Source of the DNA: Hellea sp.
Lineage (GTDB): Bacteria > Pseudomonadota > Alphaproteobacteria > Caulobacterales > Maricaulaceae
Reading direction: 5' to 3'
Assembly: GCA_013002305.1 (NCBI GenBank)
Contig: JABDKG010000053.1
Coordinates: forward strand, 1-64,000
Length of the DNA: 64,000 nucleotides
In this document: positions 37,045 to 45,674 of the stretch, in pieces
Layout of the letters: every line of letters starts with the position of its first letter
Position numbering within the stretch: position 1 is the first letter of the stretch
Notes under the pieces: model-generated
The model's database searches: none
Told to the model about the DNA's origin: nothing
The model's input: the letters and a program-made list of their open reading frames with translations, nothing else
Translations under genes and position numbers: made by a program

Positions 37045-38667
37045 TTACTTACCAGAAGATATCCGCTTAACTTCTTTTGCAACCGCGCGCTCAACGATAC
37101 CCTTTAGATTTTCATCCAGCCAAACCTTTAGCATCGGACGTAAAGCATCTTGCACCAAATCACCAATACGCGGTCCAGACTCAGTTATGACCGCCTTGTC
37201 TTCGACAGCTTGACTAAGCGACGCAAATGCATCGGCAGACGCCGTTTCTGTGACTTCATCCAATATAGTTTCTTTGCGGGCAGTTTTAGCCATATTCTCT
37301 GTCTCCTGATTTTCTGTAATTAAACTATTGTCCGGTAATTCAGTTTCTGTTGCGATTAGGTCATCAAGTGGATCTGCAGAAATTTCTTCTGCCAAAGCTA
37401 GATCAAACTCAGATAACACATCATCTTTGCCAGCAGCCGCAGCCTCTTCCGGCGCCAACAATTCTTCCATCATATTGGCTATATCGGTATCTTCATCGGC
37501 GGTTTCGGTATCGGCCCGTGATTGACCCGCCTCTGCTTCCGCTTGTGCAGCTATTTGCAATAGCGAATTGTCGTCGTTATCGTCATGTTCAGCACCCGTA
37601 TCTGATGCGGCCTGCTTCAGCGGCTCATCGATAGTTAAATCCAGTGATTCTCCGACATTTTGCTCTTCTTGGCCCTCCTTGGCCAAGTCGAGTATATCGT
37701 TCAGAATTTGTTCCTGCTCAGTATTCTCTGACGCTAATTCGACCTCTTCAAGGCTATCAGACGAACCATCCAGTTCTAAGTCAAATTCTTTGACTCCTTC
37801 GACCGAGGCATCAGGTGAATTACCATTTTCTTCAGGGTCTGATTCCGTATCATATGAAATCTCGGCATTAGTTTCTTCTTCCGGATCGTCATCTTCATTT
37901 AAGAAAGTAGTATCTGTCAGATCTGCCATTAGCGATTTTACCAGATCTAAATCTGACTCACTTTCAGCATTAAATTCTTGAATCTCTAGAACATCATCAG
38001 ACTCTGATTGAGCGCCATCAATTGAATCAACGATCTCGACAGTATCGTCTTCCTCAGTGTCTCCAAGTGAGTCATAGGCTGTGAGCACCTCAGCTTCGAT
38101 AGTTGTAAAACTGACATTGCCATTTTCGTCAATCTCTTCAAGATTGTCGACCTCAAGATCATCATTCGAGAACACCAAATCGCGATCATCAATTGCTGCG
38201 ACATTGTCTGTCTCAGCGCCGGAATTTTCAATGTTTATATCGTCGACCGGTTCAAGCTCCGATTCCAATTTTGACATAACATCCGAAACCGGGTTGAAAT
38301 CAGAAGGAGCCGTAGGTTCTCCATCATCTTCGATTTCGATTATTTCGGTTAGATCCATAACCGAGTCTTCTGAAGATAAGGATTCCAATCCTACATCTCC
38401 CAGATCGTCGAAATTACTCTCTGAATTTTCAAATATGGAATCTTCGGCTCTAACGGGAACATTGCGCTGAGGAATTGATAAGGGGTCTGAAGAAAGCGAG
38501 TCTGCAGGGTTTGTATCGGCAACTACCATATCCGCATCTAAATGTGTGTCATCGACAACATCGTCTTCGGCAATTATTTTACGTATAGAAGCAAGAATAT
38601 CCTCCATGCTAGGCTCGTTGATTCCTCCATCAAGTTCCGTAGTGCTATCAGATGACTGATCAGACAT
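37045..38667 (-). CDS. popZ: polar organizing protein PopZ, unusually long
   Basis: PopZ forms a polar condensate that anchors ParB-parS and cell-cycle proteins. The family's two ends are present: EPSMEDILASIRKIIAEDD (about residues 18-36) and the C-terminal assembly region ESGPRIGDLVQDALRPMLK followed by VWLDENLKGIVERAVAKEV. Between them lie about 420 residues rich in Asp, Glu and Ser and almost free of aromatic residues, clearly disordered. Caulobacter PopZ has 177 residues with a linker of roughly 80, so this linker is several-fold longer. The place next to valS and tolC is the usual one. Confidence 0.92.
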   Translation of the reverse strand: MSDQSSDSTTELDGGINEPSMEDILASIRKIIAEDDVVDDTHLDADMVVADTNPADSLSSDPLSIPQRNVPVRAEDSIFENSESNFDDLGDVGLESLSSEDSVMDLTEIIEIEDDGEPTAPSDFNPVSDVMSKLESELEPVDDINIENSGAETDNVAAIDDRDLVFSNDDLEVDNLEEIDENGNVSFTTIEAEVLTAYDSLGDTEEDDTVEIVDSIDGAQSESDDVLEIQEFNAESESDLDLVKSLMADLTDTTFLNEDDDPEEETNAEISYDTESDPEENGNSPDASVEGVKEFDLELDGSSDSLEEVELASENTEQEQILNDILDLAKEGQEEQNVGESLDLTIDEPLKQAASDTGAEHDDNDDNSLLQIAAQAEAEAGQSRADTETADEDTDIANMMEELLAPEEAAAAGKDDVLSEFDLALAEEISADPLDDLIATETELPDNSLITENQETENMAKTARKETILDEVTETASADAFASLSQAVEDKAVITESGPRIGDLVQDALRPMLKVWLDENLKGIVERAVAKEVKRISSGK

Positions 38668-38804
38668 AGATACTACCTTTGGACATGCTTAAAAAGCTCA
38701 TTAACCCTAAATGAATCATTAAGCTAGGCTATGCCGCGCTGATTGTCCAGCTATCGCGAAGTTCAATTGTGAGGAGAATCTGAATTTTCTTGGTGACAAC
38801 TGAA

Positions 38805-40226
38805 TTAACGCCAGTCTTCCGGTAGAATAGATTCAATTGCGCCGAGGTAATTATCATCTGTTATGGTCTTGAAATTCTGGTCGGGATCGTATTTTTCAAC
38901 GTTCAACGACAATCCATCAACGTCAAAAGCCCCTGCCAACGCCAAAATATTATAACCGGCCTTTTCAACTTCACTTCGACTAGTAATAAGCGCTAGCTTG
39001 GCCTCAAGCAGTTCTTGCTCAGCGTTGAGCACGTCGAGTGCGTTTCGGGTACCAACTTCTCGTTCCAGTGTAACGCCTTCCAAGGCCAATTCTGCTGCGC
39101 TAATTTGAACCTCATTAGCCAGCATCACTTCTCGAGCAGCCGTCAAACCAGCCCAACTTTGAATAAGTAGGGCTTCTACTTCTCGTTCGGCATCGCGGGT
39201 CTGAAACATTAGGCGCGTCCGCGCACTTTGTGCTTCCCTAACCCTTGATCTTGTTTCGCCGCCTGTCGTTATCGGAATAGATAGTTGCGCGCCGATTGCT
39301 GCGCTTTCCGCCCGTTCTGGAAAACCTGAATTCCACCGTGTCGCGGAAAGGTTTCCTGAAACCGAAACTGTTGGCTTATAGGCAGACTTAGCGGCTTTGA
39401 TCGCCGCTTCCCCAGCTTGTTCTTGATAGGTTGCTGCAATGATAGATGGGTTGTTTAACTTGGACAATCTAATGGCCTCAGCCTGGGTGATGGGTAGCTC
39501 CATCCGAGGCAATGGCTCAAGGTTGTCAGGGTAGTGGCCCGTTAACTTGCGAAAGGACGCTCGAGATATTTGCAACCGGGCTTCGGCTTGTGCCAGTCCC
39601 GCAGTTGCCGCGGCAAGACGGGCTTCGGCCTGAGCAATATCGGTTCGCGTACCCGCACCGAACTCAAAGCGGCTGTCTGCAGCTTCTTTCTGGCGCATCA
39701 GAACCATAACGTTATTACGGCGTATTCTAGCACCCTCTTCATCGCGTAAAATATCGACATAGGCTGAAGCAACTTCGACAAGAATTTGCATTTCTTGAGC
39801 ACGCAATCCCTCTCTTGCGGCCATTATCCCTGACTTAGCTTGATCCTTTAGCGCTGAAACGCGCCCGCCTTGATATATTGGTTGGATTAGCTGGACCTGA
39901 GCGCTGGCCGGATTTGACCAGTTCGTCCCACTTTCAATAAAACTATCAAATCCTGGAATTGGAACCGTAAAGCTTGGCGTATGGGTTAGATTTCCTGAAA
40001 TCCCTGCGCTAAAATTGGACTTTAAACGCTCTTGCGATCTTATCTGGACGTAGCTTTCGTCTATCTCTCGCAATCTTGCTCTCTCCGCCTGCAATTTCGG
40101 ATGACTTTGATAGGCTGATATCAATGCTTCTTCCAATGTTTCAGCTTTGGCGTTGGAAGCTAGAAGAATTGCTAATAATGAGGATGCGAAATAGGACGCC
40201 GCGATCTTTTTAAAAGATAACGCCAT
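38805..40226 (-). CDS. tolC: TolC-family outer membrane efflux protein
   Basis: TolC trimers form the outer membrane channel of type I secretion and RND or MFS efflux. A signal peptide (MALSFKKIAASYFASSLLAI, cut after ASNAKA) is followed by two repeats of the outer membrane efflux domain: ETLEEALISAYQSHPKLQAE, then TQAEAIRLSKLNNPSIIAA, with EREVGTRNALDVLNAEQEL in the second. I start at the ATG 40224-40226, one codon after the GTG of the track. It lies 8 bases after pcm, a conserved alphaproteobacterial order. Confidence 0.93.
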   Translation of the reverse strand: MALSFKKIAASYFASSLLAILLASNAKAETLEEALISAYQSHPKLQAERARLREIDESYVQIRSQERLKSNFSAGISGNLTHTPSFTVPIPGFDSFIESGTNWSNPASAQVQLIQPIYQGGRVSALKDQAKSGIMAAREGLRAQEMQILVEVASAYVDILRDEEGARIRRNNVMVLMRQKEAADSRFEFGAGTRTDIAQAEARLAAATAGLAQAEARLQISRASFRKLTGHYPDNLEPLPRMELPITQAEAIRLSKLNNPSIIAATYQEQAGEAAIKAAKSAYKPTVSVSGNLSATRWNSGFPERAESAAIGAQLSIPITTGGETRSRVREAQSARTRLMFQTRDAEREVEALLIQSWAGLTAAREVMLANEVQISAAELALEGVTLEREVGTRNALDVLNAEQELLEAKLALITSRSEVEKAGYNILALAGAFDVDGLSLNVEKYDPDQNFKTITDDNYLGAIESILPEDWR

Positions 40227-40234
40227 CACCCTGC

Positions 40235-40888
40235 CTAAAACACAAATTCAGACGATTTTTGGGCTTGAGGAAGCGTAGGCGCGTTTGCGTCAAACACGAT
40301 CCTGTCGCCGATTACATTGCCATTTTTAGTATGCAATACGGCGTGCCCCAATCGCCCTTTATTTACGATTGCAATTAGGCGACCACCGTCTGACAGTTGT
40401 TCTAACCAGCTTTGGTGAACTTCACAAACGGCGCCATTAACAAAGATTATGTTAAACGGGCCATGTTCTTTCGCGCCGGCAGTTAAATCGCCCTTAACGA
40501 CTACAGCGTTATCCGCACCTGCCGCCATCAGGTTGGCAGTTGCTCTTTCAACACGTTCCTCACTATCCTCCAGAGACACAACGGTTTCGCATAACATAGC
40601 AAGTATAGCCGAGGAGTAACCGCGGCCGCAGGCAATATCGAGCGCGATATCTGATGATTTGGGATCAACCGCCTGTACCATTTTCGAAATATCACGGGGC
40701 TTTAAAATAGATCGTCCGTCTTCAGTCTCAATATTAACATCGGCATAAGCCAATGCTTTTTGTGACTTGGGAACAAATATTTCCCGTTTTACGGATCTAA
40801 AGGCTTTTACGACAGCGTAGTCCGTGACATCGCTCGGACGAATCTGACTTTCGACCATATGATCTCGTGCCGCAGAAAAATCGTACAT
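40235..40888 (-). CDS. pcm: protein-L-isoaspartate O-methyltransferase family protein
   Basis: The 217 residues have a Rossmann methyltransferase fold with the SAM motif ALDIACGRGYSSAILAML and the PIMT N-terminal region MVESQIRPSDVTDYAVVKAF and VPKSQKALAYADVNIE. LSDGGRLIAIVNKGRLGHA follows. Such proteins repair isoaspartyl residues, although the version beside tolC lacks part of the usual substrate motif (a plain GSGYQ is replaced by CGRGYS), so its substrate is less certain. The ATG is at 40886-40888. It is the first gene of pcm-tolC. Confidence 0.85.
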   Translation of the reverse strand: MYDFSAARDHMVESQIRPSDVTDYAVVKAFRSVKREIFVPKSQKALAYADVNIETEDGRSILKPRDISKMVQAVDPKSSDIALDIACGRGYSSAILAMLCETVVSLEDSEERVERATANLMAAGADNAVVVKGDLTAGAKEHGPFNIIFVNGAVCEVHQSWLEQLSDGGRLIAIVNKGRLGHAVLHTKNGNVIGDRIVFDANAPTLPQAQKSSEFVF

Positions 40889-41056
40889 CTGTTTGCCTTT
40901 TGATTCTGTCTCTTAAAGGGACCGTTTGCCGTATAAACCTATCAAGCATAACCATGCAATGATGGAATAACGAATAAGGTCTATTCGAAATTGCGCAATT
41001 CGTCGTAAATCACCATTGCAACGCTTATATCTCTCGGATATACCGCGCGCTCGGAT

Positions 41057-41130
41057 GGCACCATGGCGGAGTGGTGACGCAGCGGATTGCAAATCCGTGT
41101 ACCCCGGTTCGATTCCGGGTGGTGCCTCCA
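41057..41130 (+). tRNA. tRNA-Cys (anticodon GCA)
   Basis: GGCACCA pairs with TGGTGCC as acceptor stem. The D-arm has GGCGGAGTGGTGACGC, the anticodon loop in CGGATTGCAAATCCG shows GCA, and the T-arm has CCCCGGTTCGATTCCGGG. The discriminator is T and CCA is encoded. At 74 bases with CCA it is a normal tRNA-Cys. Confidence 0.96.
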
Positions 41131-41266
41131 TAAACATCAATAGCTGCTTCGGCACCCCTAATATTTTTAATCTGCAACGGCTAGCTTTTTACCATCACAA
41201 AGATACCTCAAGCGACTATTGGTTTTGACCAGTGTCATTACATTTTTTTGCTTTTTGACGAGAAGC

Positions 41267-42097
41267 TTAACTGGAAAACAATACAGGGCACGGCAATTTA
41301 GAAAGGATAGATTGAGTCACACCCCCCCAAAGGCTTTCTCGCAATCGACTATGACCATAGGCCCCGATAACGAGCATATCCGCGTGTTTAGCGCGCTCAA
41401 TAAGGGCCTTACCTGGCGATTTTCGAGTTTTTTCAGAAACAGCCTGACTTTTCACACCATAACGGGCCAATGAAACGGCCAACTCGGCACCGGGCAAATC
41501 TCCGGAAATTTCACGCTCCTTCTTGGCATTAAAACAAGTAATTTCAACGTTATCAGCAAGTCTTAGAATCGGAATTGCATCAAATGCAGCTCGAGCCGAT
41601 TCACGTGAACCATCCCAGCCAACAATAGCTGAATGAAGGGGCACATCTTTGGGGGTCGTGTTTGGAACGACTAGCACAGGGCGGCCGCAGGCCTCAATTA
41701 ACCGAGCCTGAAATTCGCGATCCGTACCGCTGCTTTTGTCTTCACCTAAAATTATCAAGTCGGCCTGCCGGCCATGTTCAATTGTTTGATCACTTACAAA
41801 CTGGCTAACCGAATTTACCTTCCTAAACTCGCCACTGAGCGAATTTTTTTGCAGAAACTCATTAAACTGCTGTTCAACTTCAATCGACTTAGAAAGATAC
41901 ATGCGATGCAACATCGTATAGGCTGCATTTGCACCAAAACTATAAGGGGCTTCATATAAGATAATAGCCGGGATCACATAAAGCCCGATTATATGACTGT
42001 CATATTTCTCCGATATTGCGCGGGCGGCGTTGAGAGCTCCGTCTTTGGCTTTTAAGTTATTTAATGAAACTAAAATCGTTTTTATATCGCTTAACAT
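41267..42097 (-). CDS. tandem universal stress protein
   Basis: The 276 residues hold two UspA-type domains. The first begins MLSDIKTILVSLNNLKAKDG, and the second ends with the ATP-binding pattern VIGAYGHSRLRESLWGG followed by TQSILSKLPCPVLFSS. The central SAIVGWDGSRESARAAFDAI matches the start of a second Usp domain. Such tandem proteins aid survival in starvation or low oxygen. AGGGGA precedes the ATG at 42095-42097. It lies 8 bases after a paralogous gene, with which it should be co-transcribed. Confidence 0.9.
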   Translation of the reverse strand: MLSDIKTILVSLNNLKAKDGALNAARAISEKYDSHIIGLYVIPAIILYEAPYSFGANAAYTMLHRMYLSKSIEVEQQFNEFLQKNSLSGEFRKVNSVSQFVSDQTIEHGRQADLIILGEDKSSGTDREFQARLIEACGRPVLVVPNTTPKDVPLHSAIVGWDGSRESARAAFDAIPILRLADNVEITCFNAKKEREISGDLPGAELAVSLARYGVKSQAVSEKTRKSPGKALIERAKHADMLVIGAYGHSRLRESLWGGVTQSILSKLPCPVLFSS

Positions 42098-42105
42098 TCG
42101 ATCCC

Positions 42106-42942
42106 CTATCTAGAAAACAAAGTTGGACAATTGAGATTTTGCAATGAGTGTTCTGTAACCCCCCCTAAGATTTGCTCTCTTAAACGCATATGGCCGTAAG
42201 CCCCTAGTACGAGTAAATCGATGCCTTTCTCATTGACGAAATTTTGAATAATTTTGTGATTTGACAATCTTTGATTTGTACCTGTCGCCGTCGCTTTAAC
42301 GTCATGCCGAGCCAAAGCCGCCGCTAGCTCGCTGCCAGGAAGCATACCTGATTTATTTGGTTTTTTGTCCGGGTTGGCCCACAATAAATAAACCTCATCA
42401 GCTTTTTGCAATATTGACATGCTATCGAATACAGCTCGAGATGCTTCTTTAGATGCGTTCCAGCCTATAGCAACTTTAGAAAAATGGCGTCTGTTCTTAA
42501 CGCCCGGCGGTATAACTAGTACAGGACGCCCGGCACCCATGATAACGTCTGCCATTTTGGGAACATTTGCAGCAGCGGCCTTCGAACCTTGAGTCTCTTG
42601 GCCCATGATAATCAGATCACATTGTCGCCCATGATGTAAAACTGCGCGCGTAAGGTTGGTTTCAATTCGTTGTTCGTCGCGCCATTCAAAGCTAATTCCC
42701 GAACGGCCCATTATGTCCTCAAAGGCTTTTTTTGCAGCCGGTAATTGACGTTGAAACTGTCTTTGCAGCTTATCATCAAAAGGAATTGTTCCTGCCGGGT
42801 CTGAAATTGTCAGGATGAATGCCGCCGGGATTGGATAATATCCGATCACATGCCCATCAAACATCGCAGCTATATCTCTGGCAGTTGTCGTGATTTCTTC
42901 AATACGGTCCAGATTTGTAAAAGCGGCTAGAACAGTTTTCAT
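42106..42942 (-). CDS. tandem universal stress protein
   Basis: This 278-residue paralogue of the next gene also has two Usp domains: MKTVLAAFTNLDRIEEITTT at the start, VAIGWNASKEASRAVFDSM in the middle and LGAYGHMRLREQILGG with TEHSLQNLNCPTLFSR at the end. The track starts at 43008, but the ATG at 42940-42942 has an excellent AAGGAGAG site 7 bases upstream. A TTGAC-N4-GTCAA palindrome is centred about 60 bases upstream of this ATG, in the position expected for FixK/FNR activation. Confidence 0.9.
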   Translation of the reverse strand: MKTVLAAFTNLDRIEEITTTARDIAAMFDGHVIGYYPIPAAFILTISDPAGTIPFDDKLQRQFQRQLPAAKKAFEDIMGRSGISFEWRDEQRIETNLTRAVLHHGRQCDLIIMGQETQGSKAAAANVPKMADVIMGAGRPVLVIPPGVKNRRHFSKVAIGWNASKEASRAVFDSMSILQKADEVYLLWANPDKKPNKSGMLPGSELAAALARHDVKATATGTNQRLSNHKIIQNFVNEKGIDLLVLGAYGHMRLREQILGGVTEHSLQNLNCPTLFSR

Positions 42943-42994
42943 AAAGACTCTCCTTGATTGGAGGTTATCATTATCAGTCCCAACCCATCCAATT

Positions 42995-43008
42995 TTGACT
43001 ACTGTCAA
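42995..43008. promoter_or_regulatory. FNR/FixK-type box in divergent promoter
   Basis: TTGAC-TACT-GTCAA is a perfect palindrome that differs from the FNR/FixK consensus TTGAT-N4-ATCAA only at the fifth base of each arm. It lies between the stress-protein operon (ATG at 42942) and the receiver-like gene (ATG at 43057). Possible -10 elements, GATAAT on the minus strand and TTAAAT on the plus strand, lie at about the distance of a class II activator site on both sides. Confidence 0.6.
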
Positions 43009-43056
43009 TTTAGCAAGATGAAATTCGGTTAAATTCCCTCACATGAGAGATGCGCT

Positions 43057-43431
43057 ATGACAGAGTTGGAGAAAACGAGGATGATCCATCTACTGAGTTC
43101 TGATTTGTCGCATCTGGAATCGCATGAAACGTTACTTGGTCAACAGGAACTGCCTGTGAATATTTTAGATATTGAAAATCAGCATGTTGGCAATTCGTTG
43201 GCTGTCGAAGACCTCTTGATCATAGATATGGATTCCTCACATCCTGCGATTTATGAAATAGCAGACCGCTTTATAAGAACGGCGAAAGGACCGAAAGTGT
43301 TATTGACTAGTCAGAGTGGATCCCAATTTAAGCCCGATGATACTTTTGAAAGAGACGGCGTGTTCCTATTATTCAAGCCATATCAACCTCAAGAACTTCT
43401 AAATAAGATATCGATAATCCGGAGTTCATGA
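43057..43431 (+). CDS. receiver-like (REC) domain protein, degenerate
   Basis: The 124 residues resemble a lone response-regulator receiver domain: a buried strand LLIIDMDS with Asp57 in the phosphorylation position, then KVLLTSQSG (Thr84) and FLLFKPYQPQELLNKI with the conserved Lys107-Pro. The acidic pair that normally binds Mg2+ near the N-terminus is replaced (HLLSSD), so phosphorylation is doubtful. There is no output domain. It is divergent from the stress-protein operon and shares its FNR/FixK-type box. It may be a stand-alone modulator. Confidence 0.55.
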   Translation: MTELEKTRMIHLLSSDLSHLESHETLLGQQELPVNILDIENQHVGNSLAVEDLLIIDMDSSHPAIYEIADRFIRTAKGPKVLLTSQSGSQFKPDDTFERDGVFLLFKPYQPQELLNKISIIRSS

Positions 43432-43470
43432 GACAGTCCCTCACTCCATATCGTTAGAGCAATTACGGAA

Positions 43471-44856
43471 ATGACTTGGTTCGAAAATTGGCAAAATTAT
43501 ATTTGGGTCAGTAAATATCTTATATCGATATTTTTAACTGTTCATATATTACTCAAAAAAAGCGACCACAGATCATCTTTGCTGTGGATGGCCCTTGTTT
43601 GGGCAATGCCAATCTTTGGTGGACTTTTCTATATTTTATTTGGCGTAAACCGTATCTCTACTCGAGCGGCGAAATTAAATTACCAATCAAGCAAAACCAT
43701 ACCAAAGCTTGAAGCTGGCGAAAACTCATCCGACCATTGGCAATCCTTCAACCGCCTTGGTAAAGCAGTGAGCGGATCCCCTCTTCTATTCGGCCACGTC
43801 GAAGAAATTATATCAGGCAATGAAATTATTCATGAAAGATTGCTGGAATCCATTTCACAAGCTCACGATTCGATTTTCCTCAGTACATATATCTTTCGAA
43901 AAGATAAGTTGGGATTGGAGCTAGCCGATCAACTTATCGCAGCACGCAAACGGGGCGTTGAAGTCAAAATCCTGTTGGATGGATTTGGAAATTTTTTCTA
44001 TCGAAGTGGAATCTACAAGTATCTAAAAAAAGGCGGGATTAACACGAAACGGTTCCTCCACAGCATTTGGCCCTGGGGTATGCCCTATCTAAACCTTCGC
44101 AATCATCGTAAAATATTACTGATTGACGGAAAAATAGGTTTTACCGGCAGCTGCAATATTGGCGAAGTCAGCAACATCGAAACCCAATTCAAACTTTCAG
44201 GCGAAATAGTTGAGGCGCTTGCAGAAATATTTGCAAATGACTGGAATATGATAACCCGCGAAAACATACCGCGAATGCAAACCAAACATATTCAGGCCAT
44301 GGATAAGGCTCCCAATATGAGGTTAATCTCGAGCGGTCCTAACCAAAAGCAGGAAAAAATCCGCTGGACAATCTTAGGCGCAATGGGCGCTGCACAATCT
44401 CATATTCGAATCGTAACGCCTTATTTTGCACCTGATCGAGGACTAATTTCGGGTTTGATTCTTGCCGCACTACGCGGCATTAATATTGAAATTATTTTAC
44501 CTTCAAGGTCAAATTATCCTTTTATTGACTGGGCTTCATCAAGACAATTTAAGCCTTTACTAGCTGTTGGCGTTAAAATTTTCCGTCGAGACGGAGTTTT
44601 TGACCATTCAAAAATGATGACCGTAGATAAGAAATGGGCTTTGATAGGGAGTTCGAATTGGGATGCCCATTCTATACGATTAAATTTTGAACTTGATATT
44701 GAATGTCACGATCCAAATTTTACGCACCAAATTGACCAATTAATCGACATGAGACGAAATAGTTCGCAACTAGTGATCAAAGACGATTATGATGACAGGA
44801 ACGTTTTCTATAAAATTCGCGACTCATTCGCGAGGCTATTTTTACCCTATCTCTGA
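43471..44856 (+). CDS. cls: cardiolipin synthase (phospholipase D type)
   Basis: The enzyme makes cardiolipin from two phosphatidylglycerols in the inner membrane. The 461 residues start with two membrane segments (WVSKYLISIFLTVHILL and LLWMALVWAMPIFGGLFYIL) and contain both HKD motifs: NHRKILLIDGKIGFTGSCN and DHSKMMTVDKKWALIGSSN. This is the ClsA-like layout. It lies 39 bases after the receiver-like gene and converges on an EEP gene six bases away, recalling the clsB-ybhP pair of E. coli. Confidence 0.92.
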   Translation: MTWFENWQNYIWVSKYLISIFLTVHILLKKSDHRSSLLWMALVWAMPIFGGLFYILFGVNRISTRAAKLNYQSSKTIPKLEAGENSSDHWQSFNRLGKAVSGSPLLFGHVEEIISGNEIIHERLLESISQAHDSIFLSTYIFRKDKLGLELADQLIAARKRGVEVKILLDGFGNFFYRSGIYKYLKKGGINTKRFLHSIWPWGMPYLNLRNHRKILLIDGKIGFTGSCNIGEVSNIETQFKLSGEIVEALAEIFANDWNMITRENIPRMQTKHIQAMDKAPNMRLISSGPNQKQEKIRWTILGAMGAAQSHIRIVTPYFAPDRGLISGLILAALRGINIEIILPSRSNYPFIDWASSRQFKPLLAVGVKIFRRDGVFDHSKMMTVDKKWALIGSSNWDAHSIRLNFELDIECHDPNFTHQIDQLIDMRRNSSQLVIKDDYDDRNVFYKIRDSFARLFLPYL

Positions 44857-44863
44857 TTTAGAT

Positions 44864-45595
44864 TTAATCAGCTAATATTTTGAGCCGTAGTGGACGGTGG
44901 TCTGAATACAAAACATTTCCAACTTCGCAAGTTTGCGGACCGAGCGATTTTGACACAAATATATGATCGATCGCGCGCTCGGGTTTCCAGGATGGAAATG
45001 CATGATGATGGTCCTCTGTTACCATATCTAATTCGCTATAATCATCAAATTCTCGTAGTGTCTCACTCGTTGGCGTACAATTGAAATCACCGGCCAAAAT
45101 CACGCGAGAATTTTCACTCAAGACATTATCTATGAATTGGAACTGTTTTTTTTGATCATTTGCCCCCAAACTTAAATGGGTATTGGCAATGGTTATTTGG
45201 GATCGATGTCCGATCAACGCTGTAAGCAACCCCCGTCCTTTGACTGTGCCCGGCAGGACGTAGCTATTTTGATGAACGATTATCTGACGGGACAAAATTA
45301 CGTTGCCGTGAATTGAAAGCCCCCCTACACGGCGGGTTCTTTGAACAGCCATAAACGGAAAATCAGCTTTCTCTTTTAAAAAGTCTGCTTGGTTTTTGAA
45401 ACCGCTCCTTGCTCCCCCCAAATCCACTTCTTGCAAGCAAACAATATCAAATGGACGAATATAGCGAGCAATTTTCTCTAAGATTTCGGTCTTCGGTTTA
45501 ACGTGCATAAATTGCCGGTGAACTCTCAAAAGATAGTCTCTGGCGCGGGCCGTTCCAATTCCAGCCTGAATATTGTAACTTAAGAAATCAATCAT
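44864..45595 (-). CDS. endonuclease/exonuclease/phosphatase family protein (YbhP-like)
   Basis: The 243 residues show the EEP motifs FLSYNIQAGIG, DIVCLQEVDLGG, IANTHLSLG, ILAGDFNCTPTS and DHRPLRLKILAD, so the active site is complete. Proteins of this group often neighbour cardiolipin synthase and are thought to act on lipids or nucleic acids; the substrate is unproven. The ATG at 45593-45595 lies opposite exoD across a promoter region with a perfect FNR/FixK box. Confidence 0.85.
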   Translation of the reverse strand: MIDFLSYNIQAGIGTARARDYLLRVHRQFMHVKPKTEILEKIARYIRPFDIVCLQEVDLGGARSGFKNQADFLKEKADFPFMAVQRTRRVGGLSIHGNVILSRQIIVHQNSYVLPGTVKGRGLLTALIGHRSQITIANTHLSLGANDQKKQFQFIDNVLSENSRVILAGDFNCTPTSETLREFDDYSELDMVTEDHHHAFPSWKPERAIDHIFVSKSLGPQTCEVGNVLYSDHRPLRLKILAD

Positions 45596-45628
45596 TTTGA
45601 ATAACTTAACATACTATTTGCCGCGGAT

Positions 45629-45642
45629 TTGATCACTATCAA
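45629..45642. promoter_or_regulatory. perfect FNR/FixK box upstream of exoD
   Basis: TTGAT-CACT-ATCAA matches the FNR/FixK consensus exactly. It lies between the EEP gene (ATG at 45595) and exoD (ATG at 45675). A TACAAT element at 45663-45668 sits at the class II distance towards exoD, and the predicted transcription start then falls at or next to the exoD ATG. Regulation by the FixK-type protein encoded 3 kb away is inferred. Confidence 0.75.
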
Positions 45643-45674
45643 CTTTTGACTTTCATTTTCTCTACAATTTACTG

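Noticed and set aside
38689-38722. Three TTAA motifs and one GANTC site upstream of popZ, considered as a CtrA box
   Set aside because: The spacings (8 and 14 bases between TTAA copies) do not fit TTAA-N7-TTAA.
40913-41155. Minus-strand 80-residue ORF across tRNA-Cys (APPGIEPGYTDLQSAASPLR)
   Set aside because: This is the well-known spurious translation of the antisense of a tRNA gene; the tRNA itself explains the conservation.
41225-41238. TTGAC-CAGT-GTCAT, one mismatch from the palindrome at 42995
   Set aside because: It lies downstream of the stress-protein operon with no gene starting nearby, so a FixK site is unlikely.
42964-42976. GATAATGATAAC on the minus strand, resembling Fur hexamers
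   Set aside because: It is only two hexamers and fits better as the -10 region of the stress-protein promoter.
44852-44870. CTGATT and AATCAG inverted repeat between cls and the EEP gene
   Set aside because: Six AT-rich base pairs and no proper T-run; too weak to call a bidirectional terminator.
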